Below are positions 1-10,508 of a DNA stretch of 64,000 bases, in pieces. The notes under the pieces are model-generated. The model was given only the letters and a program-made list of their open reading frames with translations. It made no database searches and had not been told where the DNA came from. This stretch comes from Thecaphora thlaspeos. Its lineage: Eukaryota; Basidiomycota; Ustilaginomycetes; Urocystidales; Glomosporiaceae. A program made the position numbers and the translations under genes. The number at the start of each line of letters is the position of its first letter. The stretch's first letter is position 1. The DNA is taken from contig UWYS01000016.1 in assembly GCA_900291925.1 (NCBI GenBank), positions 1 through 64,000 on the forward strand, read 5' to 3'.

Positions 1-248
1 CCTAACCCTAACCCTAACCCTAACCCTAACCCTAACCCTAACCCTAACCCTAACCCTAACCCTAACCCTAACCCTAACCCTAACCCTAACCCTAACCCTA
101 ACCCTAACCCTAACCCTAACCCTAACCCTAACCCTAACCCTAACCCTAACCCTAACCCTATCCCTATCCCTAACCCTATCCCTATCCCTAACCCTATCCC
201 TATCCCTATCCCTATCCCTAACCCTATCCCTATCCCTATCCCTATCCC
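1..248. repeat. Telomere, (CCCTAA)n with degenerate inner part
   Basis: About 160 bases of uninterrupted CCCTAA units (TTAGGG on the other strand) start at base 1. They are followed by about 90 bases in which CCCTAA alternates with CCCTAT. The C-rich strand reads 5'->3' from the first base, so this is the left end of a chromosome. The pure outer tract is what telomerase would maintain; the variant inner tract is usually older, non-renewed sequence. Unique DNA starts at about 249. Confidence 0.98.
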
Positions 249-295
249 GCCGCGGATCTTCTTGCCATCTGTCGTCGGTGGAAGCGTCGAAAGGG

Positions 296-598
296 TTAAA
301 GGGGTGTCATCCGGGTTCGGGCAGAGTCGATGTCAGCGCTGCAGCCACCTTTGACTGACATCATCCCTCCTCTTCTCCCCTGCCGCCACTCACAGAGCTT
401 GTCCATGACGCTGCTCTTGTTGATCGTATCGCACATGCTGCCGAGGTCTCTCTTGCACATGTCGCACTCTCCGCACGAGATGCTGAACGAGCAAACGACT
501 CGATCGCCCGAGGGCTTGGCGGCGTAGCCGGGCGAGGTCGATGTCGAGATATCGCGCATCGCCTCTTGGGCCTTGTTGGCGAGGTAGTTGACCGCCAT
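296..598 (-). CDS. Small cysteine-rich hypothetical protein next to the telomere
   Basis: A 100-residue reading frame begins at the ATG at 598 and ends with TAA at 296, less than 50 bases from the telomere tract. Its middle has six cysteines, including CGECDMC and a last one in DKLCEW. There is no clear signal peptide. The frame is open upstream to 709, but that part looks like translated leader. No family was recognised. It could be a subtelomeric repeat gene or chance; the ordered cysteines are the only argument for reality. Confidence 0.3.
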   Translation of the reverse strand: MAVNYLANKAQEAMRDISTSTSPGYAAKPSGDRVVCSFSISCGECDMCKRDLGSMCDTINKSSVMDKLCEWRQGRRGGMMSVKGGCSADIDSARTRMTPL

Positions 599-1479
599 GG
601 TGCAAAGCAGGTGGCCGGTAGCCGGGGGTTGTGGTCGTCTCGGTCCGGGTCGAAAGACTTGTTTGTGGGTGGTCAAAGGTGGCGAGCGAGGAGGCAGGGG
701 CCAGCACAAACCGGAAGCACTTCCGAGTCACACCATGGTCCAGTATCGTACCTTTTTCCCACTCGTCCCGCTCCGTTACTCCCACGATGCCCTGCTTCCA
801 AAGGCCCGACGGATCTTCTCCGGCCGACCCCCGGCCATCACTCCTGGCTGTCCATCTTTTGCATTACGCACTTTTGGCATCTTCGTCTTTTTTCTAAGAT
901 TGTGCAGCTTACCGCCAAGCGCCAATTGATGTTCGACCGCTTTCTCCAAGACTGGCTGCAACTTTCAGCCACTGGAACGATAGAGACGATGCGAGACGGG
1001 CCTAGTGTGCATCGAGAGCGCCATATTTGATGCCACCACAGCATATCTGGCTCATCACATAAAGCAGAGACTGCCTCTCATCGCCGCAATACAAGAACTA
1101 CGAGCAACGTGCGAGTATTCTCACGCGTGGACAAAAGGTGCTGACGGGTCTAGAGCGTCGAGCATCTCGGTCGAGGACCAAGACGATCTTTGATAGTTCT
1201 AAGACTGGAGACAAAAACAGAAAGCGCAAGCAAACACATCTCTGCGGGAAACATTGGCATGGAACTGCGACAAGGCAAGAAACAAAGACAATCATGGGAA
1301 GAGAACGAACTTCAAGGTGGAAATAAGGGTTGCAGAGGTACAGCCTAAGCATTGTGTACTGCATGTGGACAGCAGATGTGTGCGCGAGCTTTCAAGGGCT
1401 TGTAGCAAGGGGGGGGGGGTACGGCGACACTAGCCGTCACAAGAGAGATACGGTCAAAGCCGAGGCGACAGAGGGCACC
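599..1479. other. No supported gene
   Basis: Only short overlapping frames on both strands, without domains or splice pairs. A run of ten G lies near 1411-1420. Confidence 0.5.
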
Positions 1480-2607
1480 CTACTTCCTCCGCGGGCCAAC
1501 CCGCCCCGGATCAACAAAGGAATGACCGGCAAAGCTTGAATCGAAACCGGACTCGTCTCGCGTGATGCCCGAAGAGCTCCCTTCGCCTTGCTGAAGCAGC
1601 GGCCTTGTTTCCGTTGAAGAACTATGCTGCTGTGGCCGAGAGCTCTGCCGTTGGGTCTGTGGTGCTTGCTGAAGCTCGCGTAGCTGAAGGACGCCTTGAC
1701 TTTTAACAGATGCCATACGATTGGCAGGAATATCGGATATGCTGACGTAATCTTGGCGCGTCCTCGAAAGCGTCTGCAGTTCTGCAAGCAAGGTCTCACG
1801 GTGTCTTAACTGTGCAGATATAACGTTGAAATCCTCCAGCTCTTTCAGAACTGCATCGACAATCGGGATTTCTTCCTGAGCTATCCCAGAGTTACGTCTA
1901 GCATTACGCCGATTGAAATCCGCTTTTCTCACGGCCTTTTCCATCTCGAACTTTCGTCGTTGGAGAGTGAATATGGCATCGTTCAAACGGCCCAGCGCTG
2001 ACCGGATGGACCCGACTCCTTTCTGTTGGGCTGTTAGGCCATCTGCATTGAGACCGCGATTGACCACGTTATCGAATTCACTCGACATTCGCCAGGCGTC
2101 CTCAGCGCCCTGCTGAGCCTTGATGACTGCCTTGATGTCTTTCTCTTTGAAAAATGTCACAGTGTCCTTGCTTGCAATTCTCTGTCGCATCTGCTCGACC
2201 GCGCCTTTGAGTGGAACGCGAATATCTCCCCGATAATCTAGATTAGGGTGCAAGCGTTCTATCCGACGGCTGATAATTCGGTTCGTTCCCCTGTACCCCA
2301 TCGAACGAAGAATTCCGTTGACGGTAACTGTAGGGTTAGGGTTTGCGATGTAGCTAGGGTAATCGGGCCTGATGGGAGTACGGACCCCGCTGGGGCCAGC
2401 TCCGTCGCTGCTGCTGCCCCTGAACATGTTCTTGAACTTGCTAATGATTCCGCGGCCGCCCGATACAGCGCTTTCGAGACGGTCAGGGCTGACGGGAGCG
2501 GCTGAGACTTTGGTCACTCCGCTCTCGGTGAGGAGGACGGCGAGGAGGACCGCAATCCAGACCGTCCAGATAGTGCGACTGCTACCGCTGAGGCGAAAGA
2601 ACTTCAT
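1480..2607 (-). CDS. Secreted subtelomeric protein, candidate effector (family copy A)
   Basis: This uninterrupted 375-residue frame starts at the ATG at 2607 and stops with TAG at 1480. Residues 1-36 are an export signal: basic start, hydrophobic core (IAVLLAVLL), then SGVTKVSA before APVS. The same layout, with the core followed by GGVTxVLAAPM, starts the family members at 47,780, 49,182 and 50,941. The rest is hydrophilic. About residues 205-290 are helical and probably coiled coil, with a block around EEIPIVDAVLKELED that is also seen in copies C and E. The tail is Gln/Ser-rich and ends in basic PRRK. It has no cysteines after the signal and no known domain. A TATA box lies about 200 bases upstream. 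A role as a secreted effector is inferred from the signal, the telomere position and the multicopy family; function is unknown. Confidence 0.75.
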   Translation of the reverse strand: MKFFRLSGSSRTIWTVWIAVLLAVLLTESGVTKVSAAPVSPDRLESAVSGGRGIISKFKNMFRGSSSDGAGPSGVRTPIRPDYPSYIANPNPTVTVNGILRSMGYRGTNRIISRRIERLHPNLDYRGDIRVPLKGAVEQMRQRIASKDTVTFFKEKDIKAVIKAQQGAEDAWRMSSEFDNVVNRGLNADGLTAQQKGVGSIRSALGRLNDAIFTLQRRKFEMEKAVRKADFNRRNARRNSGIAQEEIPIVDAVLKELEDFNVISAQLRHRETLLAELQTLSRTRQDYVSISDIPANRMASVKSQGVLQLRELQQAPQTQRQSSRPQQHSSSTETRPLLQQGEGSSSGITRDESGFDSSFAGHSFVDPGRVGPRRK

Positions 2608-2804
2608 CTCGCCCAGACTGTTGCACAGAGAAGAATGGGGAGTGCGATGAACCCGGAGCGGCGTGCTCCAAGGTTGGAAGAGAGCGTATGCTGTAAGTAT
2701 GAGAGAGTGTGTGCAGGTGAGGTCAGGCGAGCTTAGAAGGGAGCGCGGAGGGAATGGAGGTAGAGTGAGTGAGAAAAAGCGAGCGGAGGAGGGACCCGCG
2801 CCTC

Positions 2805-2812
2805 TATTTATA
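2805..2812 (-). promoter_or_regulatory. TATA box of family copy A
   Basis: On the minus strand the sequence reads AAGGTATAAATAG, about 200 bases before the ATG at 2607. An almost identical AAGGTATAAAG precedes family copy C, at 48,078-48,083. The shared element suggests that the promoter was duplicated with the gene. Confidence 0.5.
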
Positions 2813-2819
2813 CCTTTTA

Positions 2820-4514
2820 TCTCCTCTTTCGCTCTCCTCTTCTTTCCATCCGCGATGGCTGTACAGGACTTGCTTGGCGAAGCAGGAGCAAAGCCTCTTC
2901 AAAGTTTCGCGGCGCCAGAGACAGCAGAGTGGTAGACTCTTGCCTCCGGCTCCTTTTTTGCCTACCCACCTCTTCGCCGCTGTAGCTCTGGTGACCACGA
3001 TTTGAGGGGCCACCTTCTGCCCCCCACCGGAGAGCCACAAGGGCCGTCGATGGTGGGAGTGAGGTGGGGGCTGCTTAGGGGCTATTGTGCTTTGCATCAA
3101 ATATCGGGGATCTGTAAAACGAGGCGTCGCCAAAGTCCACCAGGCAACAACTGAGGAATGGTGGAGAAGGGAAACCTCTTCTTCCACCCACCAGAGGAGA
3201 GGTGAGACAGGTCGGTTGTGTTAGCATGTCCACGTTTGCCTCCCAAGCTTCTGTCTTCAGGATCCACATTCCGCCGCCTCGTTTGTCATCGAATTTGCCT
3301 TCTATTCTCGGCTTTGGCGTCAGACAGGGTGGCAAAAGATATGCTGTACGACACCCACCAAGCAAGATCGGCCGGTATACTCAGATGGCTGAGACGGATG
3401 CCTGTCTTTCCTCTGCCGTTGCGCTGCCACTTGGAATTGCACCCACATCCTTCATTGTTGTGACCGTACACCCTTGCTGAGTCACCTGGACAGAAGGGGA
3501 CGTTCGTGTACCACACAATCGTGATAGGCAAGGGATGGCATTGCACAAGGAGCTTTAGGGGAATTCAAGTGGGTAGTCACACGAAGAAAAAGCGACGCAT
3601 GTAGATAGGGGCCTTGCGACAGTGCGACATTGGATGGGAAGAATACGAGAAAAATTTCGATCCTCTGCCGCCGGCCGTGTTGAGATCGAGTGCAGCCAGC
3701 TCGGTTCGAATCAGCAATCCGGGCGCATGGCTTGCTCCAGCAATGACTCACTAGGGGTGCCGTCCATATTTCCCTCCCACCATCTCATGGATCACGCAAT
3801 GCCGTCTCTTCATTTCGTCTGTCTATGAAGGAAAAGGGCATGATAAACGCTACGTGGTGATTGAGCGCTCTCTCAAGTATGAGCTTCTGGAACGACAGGA
3901 ATTACGGGAACTGGGCCTGGAGTTGGATACCATCGCCAGGGGGTCTAGGCATGATATTGAGTTTTGCCTGACCCTCATAGCCGCTACACGCCCTTTCTTC
4001 ACCTTTCCCTGTTCTCTACAGACCTTCTCCGTCTTTCTTTGATAGTGAGTGGTCCCTGACGCACAGGAAGCGACAGGTTCCAAAGATTTACGTAGTCTCT
4101 GTGAGTTCTGTCGCCTCATCCGGTCGCCCATCTGTGCTCCTCGCGCGGCGCTCCCCCTCCAGCCTAGGCTGGACCGTCTCTCAGTCTCTCTATATCTATA
4201 TGTGCTCGAGTGTCTCCATGTCGAGAAGTCATATTCCAAGCCGACAATGTATCTGTGACGCAGATGGGCCGAGATGTAGCGAGCATGGCCAGGCCAATTG
4301 AGAATACGCGTCAACTCTATCGGCCGAAAGTGCGCTAGGTGAATTTTGCAAAGTGAGAGCACGGCGAGAGAAACCCTCCACAAAAATTGCAGCAAATGGC
4401 TTCTATGTAGGCCCGTGCGCAGCTTGTACCGTCTCCAGTCCACCATCATTCCCCGCTCTCTCGCCACCATCACAGCTACAAGACCACATAGACGTCACAA
4501 TATACCACGGCAGC
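2820..4514. other. Intergenic, no supported gene
   Basis: Several frames of 60-207 codons overlap on both strands, none with recognisable domains. The longest (minus, 3,850-4,473) is rich in Arg/Ser and lacks any conserved feature. Confidence 0.45.
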
Positions 4515-5470
4515 ATGTCCACTTTACAAAACACTACAACATCTGCATCTCCATTGACACCGACGCGCCAAATGCTACATATTCCCAACGCGCATTCACG
4601 ACCTTCTTCGCGCTCTGGCTCTCCGTCTGGTTCTCGATCTTCCTCTCCCCGACCGGATGTCTCTCCTTTGCTCGTCCATTCTACCTCTTCAGCTCACATG
4701 CCATCTCAGACTGTGGCGGCAGGGAGTGCAGTGGATCTTGAGAGTGCCAACGTGAGTAGAGACGGGGGGAGGAAGATAAGGAGGGACGGGAGTTTAGGTT
4801 CTCTTTCTCCTCGGTTCCCACCCGGCGCTGGAGAAGCGAATTGAGAGGGAGGCGACACGACGGCAGGGAGAGGTGGACAGGTGGATGATCTGGACCATGC
4901 ACCGGTGACTGAGCAGGGTCAAAGGCATAGAGATCGGTCATGTTGGAGAAGCTGGAAGAGTCCTCTGACCAGTGCCAATACAGCAAGAGACTTTCTAGGT
5001 TCGACTGCCCTTTCCCCCTTCTTCCTTCCCTTGGCCCGTACCATCCACTGACGCCGTCATTTCTTCCGCTCTCCCCTCATCGTTCAACAGCAAGGGAGCG
5101 CACCTCTCTAACATGGTTCTGTCTCTCCCTCCTCTTCATCCTATTGGGAACACTATACTTCCAACTCCACCTCCCCTCCTCCTCTTCCCGTACATCTCGT
5201 CGTCCTTCTACACCACAACTGTCACCTGTCACCTCTATGATCCTCTCACTCCTCTTCTTTGTGTTGTCCATCGCGACATTAGCGATAGGATGGATAGACT
5301 ACATCAAGACAAATCGACGATGCTACAGCGGGAAACGGTATTGTACACTGAGTTGGGCAGTGGAAAGATGGGGACGCTCATTTACGTCGCTGTTGGTGTT
5401 GTTGCTGTGTGTGTGTGGCTGGTGCTGCTATTGTATTGCTCATAGATGGATAGATAGGAGGTTTGTATAA
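4515..5470 (+). CDS. DUF202-like small membrane protein, spliced
   Basis: Exon 1 (4,515-4,751, 79 codons, phase 0) encodes a Ser/Pro-rich cytoplasmic segment and ends at a GTGAGT donor. The best acceptor is CATAG at 4,930, giving an intron of about 179 bases. Exon 2 carries the signature RERTSLTWFCLSLLFILLG, then a second hydrophobic stretch (MILSLLFFVLSIATLAIGW) and a basic loop IDYIKTNRR. This is the arrangement of DUF202 proteins, small membrane proteins found in fungi and bacteria. A third membrane segment follows. Its most natural version (GTLIYVAVGVVAVCVWLV, ending at 5,445) is in another frame from the one ending at 5,470, so a frameshift or a missed intron near 5,320-5,370 is likely. 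A pyrimidine-rich stretch at 5,005-5,090 could be another intron. The family is fairly sure; exon limits are not. Confidence 0.5.
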
Positions 5471-6220
5471 CTATCTGTGGTGGCACGACGCGTCGGCATG
5501 TTGACCACACGCGCAGGAAATGTCATCTCGCCTTCTCGAGCTTCATCGCGTCTACCTTGTCGCTGTACGCAGGCAGGTCAAGCAGTGTGATTCGTCCCTC
5601 GCTCTCCCCGCCTTCTCACCCTTCCTCGTACTCATCGGATGCCCTGAGCAATCACGACATACGGCATACAAACACGATCGACTACAACGGAACAGCGGCG
5701 ATTCGACACGACTTACGAGACAAGAAAGACAAGGCCCGCGGATATGTGCAATGGATCCCAGCCGAGCCGAGCCGATCGATCGATCGCCCCAACGGCCGGA
5801 AAATATTAGGGGAGCGAGTCCCGCGACAACGATGACCAGGCTCCAAATAATTGAACGATGACAATGAAATCTGAATGGCTACATAGAGGTAACAGGCGCG
5901 TCCCCATAGAGAGAGACAGCGACGACGCAGGAAATAAGGATACAATGAATAAAAAACACGGCAACAAGGTATCGGAGCCACGCCAGCAGGTTCGGGGCCG
6001 ACGGCGACGGGCAATGTGCGCGGTATACGAGAGGGGACGAGAATTGAAAGGGGAGCCACCCCCTTTTCCATGACGCCGAGCGGCAATGGCGATAATCAAG
6101 TCGAGTCAACTCAACGCGATCGGAGAGCGTGCAGTCCCGAGCAGCAGGACAGCAGCAGCAGCGACCGTCAGGCCGGCGAAAAGAGGCTCGGGTGGCGGCG
6201 CGGTAGCGATAGGGGCGACA
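5471..6220. other. Intergenic, no supported gene
   Basis: Short frames only. This stretch holds the 3' sides of the two converging neighbours. A CGAT-rich run (gatcgatcgat) lies near 5,773. Confidence 0.4.
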
Positions 6221-8899
6221 TCACTCGGCCCGGCGGGCTCGCGATCCCCCGATGGCCGATTTCATGAGCTTAAGGCCGCCCAGATGGCTGCTGCTCGTGG
6301 ACGACGACGGCGGCGACGGCGGCGGCTGGCCCCTCATCTTGGTGGCAGCAGCAGCAGGAGAGGGCTGCTGCGACGACATCGACTGCTGTCCAATCGAGGC
6401 ATAGCGCAAGCGTTGCTTCTTCAGCGAAAACTCCTCGCTGTCCTCGATGATGTGGCGCATCTTGTCTCCCGCGAACCGGATAGCCGCTGATGAGACGTTG
6501 AGCGGGAGAAAGAGGTAGAACGCCAGGCCCTGCTCCCACCAGGGGTCCGACACCTGGCCCACGCCGTTGCGCTCGTAGTAGCGCGAGATCATATGGTTGT
6601 CGAGCGAGGAGGAGCCTTGCTGCTGCTGCTGCTGCTGGCTCTGACCCTGAGCCGAGATCGAGGAGGACGATGCAGGGGCGCGAGGCGGCGATCCTCCTCG
6701 CTGCTGCTGCTGCTGCTGCTGCTGAGATCCGTACGCAGAGTGGCGGGCGAGCGCCGGGTGGCCGCCATGGAGCATGGGCTGCTCGTGCGTCGGCGAGCCA
6801 GAACCGATGCCGAGCGAGGCAGTCGTGGGCAGGCTGCGCGGCGCGTCGTAGAGGTAATGCTTCGAGCCCGCCCCGCTGCTGCCGCCGCTGGTCCGGATGG
6901 TGAGGCCGGCACCGAGAAGGAATTTGAGCGCGTCGGTCAGCGAGATGCGCATGCTGGCGGCGCGCTCTCGCTCGCACCGCTCCTCCTCGATCAGCTCGGC
7001 GTTGGTGGCCACCTCGCGCAGCAGGTCCTCGAGACGATTCTCGACCTCGTGGAACTTATCCTCGGCACTCAAGCGGAGGTGCTCCTCCTTCTTTTCGGAG
7101 CGGCGCACCGCCCGGCCGAGCTGCGCATCGACGTCGCGAAGGACGCGGATGTCGCTCTTGGTGGCAATCATCTTGCGAATGCTGCCGAGGTCAGCCTCGA
7201 GGCGGCGCATACGCTTGTTGAGCCCCTCGACCTTGGAGCTGGGGTAGTGGACCTCCTCTTGAAGATGAAGGATGCGGCGCCGCACCAGCTTGATGCCGTG
7301 CGACCACGGCTTGATCCCGGCGGTCAGCGTGAAGAGGCGAAGGTTCAAGGCGCTGAGATAGCGGCCGCCATCGACCATCGAGGCGCGGATCCAGATGAGC
7401 AGGTAGGCGCCGATCAGCGGGCTGGCGATGCAAAACAGCAGGCTCATCAACTCCGAGCGGCGCAGCTCCGCCGCCGCCGCCTGGCGCACCTGCTCCCGCT
7501 CGACGTCCCTCTGCTTCCGAGCGGCGGCCGACTCGCCGCCTGATGTGTCCAGGCGCGAGCCGTTGCCGACACCAAGGCTGATGTCGCCCAGTTCGCCTCC
7601 TCCTCCTCCCTCCTCTGCCACGCCGTCAAATCCCTCTTCGTCATCGTCGGCGTAGTCGTGGCTCAAGATGCGGCGGGTCCGCGAGCTGTAGTAGAGCTCC
7701 CAGGGGACACGGAGGAACTGGTAAAGCCAGAAGCTCGAGAGGAAGAGCAGAATCGCGTCGCTCCATGCGTCGGCCCGACCGCCGATTACCGAACCGAGCG
7801 GTGGCGCCAGGGCGATGATGAGCGGAAGGTAGTGCCAGCCGCCAAAGCTCTCGGGCGAGGTGCTGTCGGCCTCGAACTCCTCCTCGTCCTCCTGGGACAG
7901 GTAGGGCGGAGCGGTCCGGGTTGAGCCGGCGTCGCTGTCGACGAACGAGGCAGCCGATGCGGCCGAGGCCGACGAGTTGCGGCGCCTCGACCTGGTAGTA
8001 GGGACGTCTTCTCGCGAACCCGACCTCGTCAGCGGCGATGGCGGCGGACGCGCCTGCGTCTGTGTTGCGGGAGGGGATCGAAGCGGCTGCGACGAAAAGT
8101 ACGAGGGCGCACCGGCGGAAACGCTGCTGCGGCCGCTGCGACCGGCGCTGCCGCCTTTGAGTCCGATCCTCGAGGCCGACGGCGGCGGCGGGCCGCCAGC
8201 GATGCCGTCGAGGCGACCTTGCGCGTCCATCTTCTGCAGGTCGCTCATGTTGGTCGTCTCGCTCGCCACGCCGAAGATGTCGAACGAGTCGATGCGCGTC
8301 GTCTCATCGCCCATGTTTGAGAGCACGGCGATGGCGATCGACGTGACGTCCTGGAACTTGACAAAGCGAAGCGGTATTGCGGAGCCACCGGCCGCATCGC
8401 CTTCATCCCCGCCTCCGATCTCGACGTCCGACTGCGACAGCTCGAGTGTTTGGGCCGGCTCGTCGGCTGTGGCGTCCTCAAAGTCAAGGTTGGGCCGGTT
8501 GGCAAACAGCTTGACCTGCTTCGGCGCCGACGGCAGGCTTGACATGCTGGTGCGCAGCAGGATGGCCGACAGCTTGACCTTTTGCTTGAACTGTGGCGGG
8601 GTCGAAATGTCAAAACACGTCGAAGCGAATGCCTAGGATCAGCCGGGCTAGTCTAGTCTGTCCGCCTCGCGAAGCCCGCATTGGTCGGCCTGGTCCGCAC
8701 TCTCTGCACTCACGCTCAGCTGGATGATGATCTGCTCGTCGGCATCGCTCTCGAGATATCGGCCCGGGCCCGATCCTCCGAGAGTCTGCTGGAGCCCGTG
8801 GCCGGGCTGCTCGTTCAACGCTGCCGACCTCGAGCCGTCGACGAGGTGCAATAGAGAGGCCTGCAGTTTCGTCAGCGTCCCGAGGCCCATCATCGTCAT
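6221..8899 (-). CDS. PITH domain fused to a multi-pass membrane protein
   Basis: Exon 1 is 8,899-8,714 (62 codons). An intron at 8,713-8,591 has a GTGAGT donor and CACAG acceptor, and exon 2 runs 8,590-6,221, for about 851 residues. Residues 1 to about 170 form a PITH domain, the proteasome-interacting module usually C-terminal in TXNL1 thioredoxins: ESDADEQIIIQL, QVKLFANRPNLDFED, RFVKFQDVTSIAIAV and TNMSDLQKM are all present. In the same frame follows a Ser/Arg-rich linker, then a membrane module: hydrophobic segments near WHYLPLIIALAPPLGSVIGG and DAILLFLSSFWLYQFLRVPWELYY, an acidic loop, LLFCIASPLIGAYLLIWIR, and LRLFTLTAGIKPWSHGIKLV. After that come a coiled coil, poly-Gln tracts (about 6,700-6,726 and 6,613-6,640) and a last hydrophobic stretch GLAFYLFLPLNVSSAA. 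The membrane part resembles a conserved fungal protein of unknown function. No stop separates the two halves. The upstream neighbour on the same strand is a thioredoxin. Confidence 0.8.
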
Positions 8900-9388
8900 C
8901 GCGTGTGAGGGCAGCGGGAAACGACGAGCGACGGCGAGGTCGAGGCACAATGAAGGGTAGGGAGGTGGAGGGCCGAAAGGAAGGAGAGGGAAGCGGAGAG
9001 GTAAGTGGAGAGCGAAGCGGAGAGGGAAGCGGAGGTGGAAGAAGAGGTGGAGAAGAGGAAAGGCAAGGGAAAGAATGTGGGGAAAGCCGATCAGCGTCGA
9101 CGAACCGCTTTCTTCTTCGCCTGAGGATAATGGCCGGCTAGCCACGCTGTTCTGTGTAGACGCAGGACCAAGGGCCGTGGCCACAAGGGGGAGGAGCGTA
9201 GCATCTTTGGGTTCTAGCGTTCCTTGTCATTGCCATGCCGCCCTCATAGACAACACCCCTCTCGTGGCCTGATGATGTTCGCCAACATCCCTCCTATTCT
9301 TCGTCACAGAGAGGGCGGTGGCGGCGGGCTGGCCGAAGAAAGCGGATCTCGCCCCTGTGCCGGGGTTGCGCTCTTTCGCGTCCTCCTT

Positions 9389-10214
9389 TTATCCGAGCAT
9401 GAGGTACAGCAGGTAGATGCCGAGCACGGCGATGGGGAGCAGGTTCTCAAGACGTACATGGCCTTCTGAGATGCCCTGGATCGGGTTGGGGATGCCGCCG
9501 GTGCGCGTGCCCGAGCCCGAGCCCGAGCCCGAGGAGCCGCTCAGCGTCTGGCCAGAGCCAGAAAAGGACGAAGATGCGCCGCCGCCGGCAGCGTGCTGCT
9601 TGACGAGCGCCTGGAGGCGCGACGGGTCGGCGCCCTTGAGACTGTCGACGACCTTGCAGTTCTTGAGGAAGAGAAATGTAGGCATGGCTTGCACCGAATA
9701 GCGCTGTGCCACGATCTGGTTCTGGTCGACGTCTACCTTGAGGAAGACAGCGTTGGGAGTCTGTGAGAGCATGGATGACACGAGCAGAAGACGATGGCAA
9801 AGGGAGAGGAATGTCAGCGACCGCGACGCTTCGTGAAGGCGACATTGGCCTAGCCCGCTCCGCTGACTCACCTGGCTCGCGAGCCTTTCATAAAAGGGAC
9901 GGATCGCCTTGCATGGTCCGCACCCTGATGTGGATGGGTAGAGAGAAAGATGAAGAGCAGGATGGGGCAGATGTAACGTGTCAGCGCGATGTAGGAAAGG
10001 GCGGCGGACGAGTTGACGTGAGGCAGGATGGGGTGGGATCGACCTAGGCAGAACCAATACTGCAGCAGCCAAAGCGGCGGCAACAGCGGCGAAATATGGC
10101 GAGGACGACGACGGACGACTTACAGATGGCGTGAAAGTCAACGACGACAAGCTTGCTGCCAGCGTTGTTGACCTCGGCGTCGAAGTCGGTGGCGGAGACG
10201 ACCTCCTTGACCAT
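9389..10214 (-). CDS. Thioredoxin with C-terminal membrane anchor
   Basis: Three exons: 10,214-10,124, 9,924-9,872 and 9,760-9,389, giving 171 residues. Both introns have GT-AG ends, and the first splits the Trp codon of the active site WCGPCK. The fold is a classical thioredoxin: KLVVVDFHA before the active site, VFLKVDVDQNQ, and the cis-proline loop VQAMPTFLFLKN. After residue 110 comes a Gly/Ser-rich linker with an SGSGSGS run, and the chain ends in a hydrophobic segment, LLPIAVLGIYLLYLMLG, right before TAA. That makes it a tail-anchored thioredoxin, with the catalytic domain predicted to face the cytosol. The PITH gene follows 490 bases downstream on the same strand. The disulfide reductase fold is near certain; the membrane location is predicted from the tail only. 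Confidence 0.88.
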
Positions 10215-10468
10215 CGTGATGGCGGTTGATAGGGGGTCAGAGCTGGCGGCAGTGGATGTCGAGGTGCGAAGATGTGTGATACGACGATGACGAGGAAGCA
10301 GGGGTGGAAGAGGGTGGCGTCGGTGGAGAACGGGAGAGAGGGGAAGAGGCACGAGAGAGGCCGAGCGCGAGGAGGCCGAGGCGAAGGCCCGGGCGGGGTG
10401 CGTGTGGGTCTGTCTGTTGCTCGGCCCGGCGTGGGTGGGGTTGGACGCACCTCGGAAGCACGCGAGCC

Positions 10469-10470
<2 letters not shown>

Positions 10471-10507
<37 letters not shown>
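10471..10507. repeat. (GA)n microsatellite
   Basis: About 18 uninterrupted GA units, 260-290 bases upstream of the thioredoxin ATG. Confidence 0.95.

Positions 10508-10508
<1 letters not shown>

Noticed and set aside
3640..3735. tRNA gene, because of GGTTCGAATC at about 3,703
   Set aside because: No acceptable A box, acceptor stem or anticodon arm could be folded around this T-loop-like sequence.
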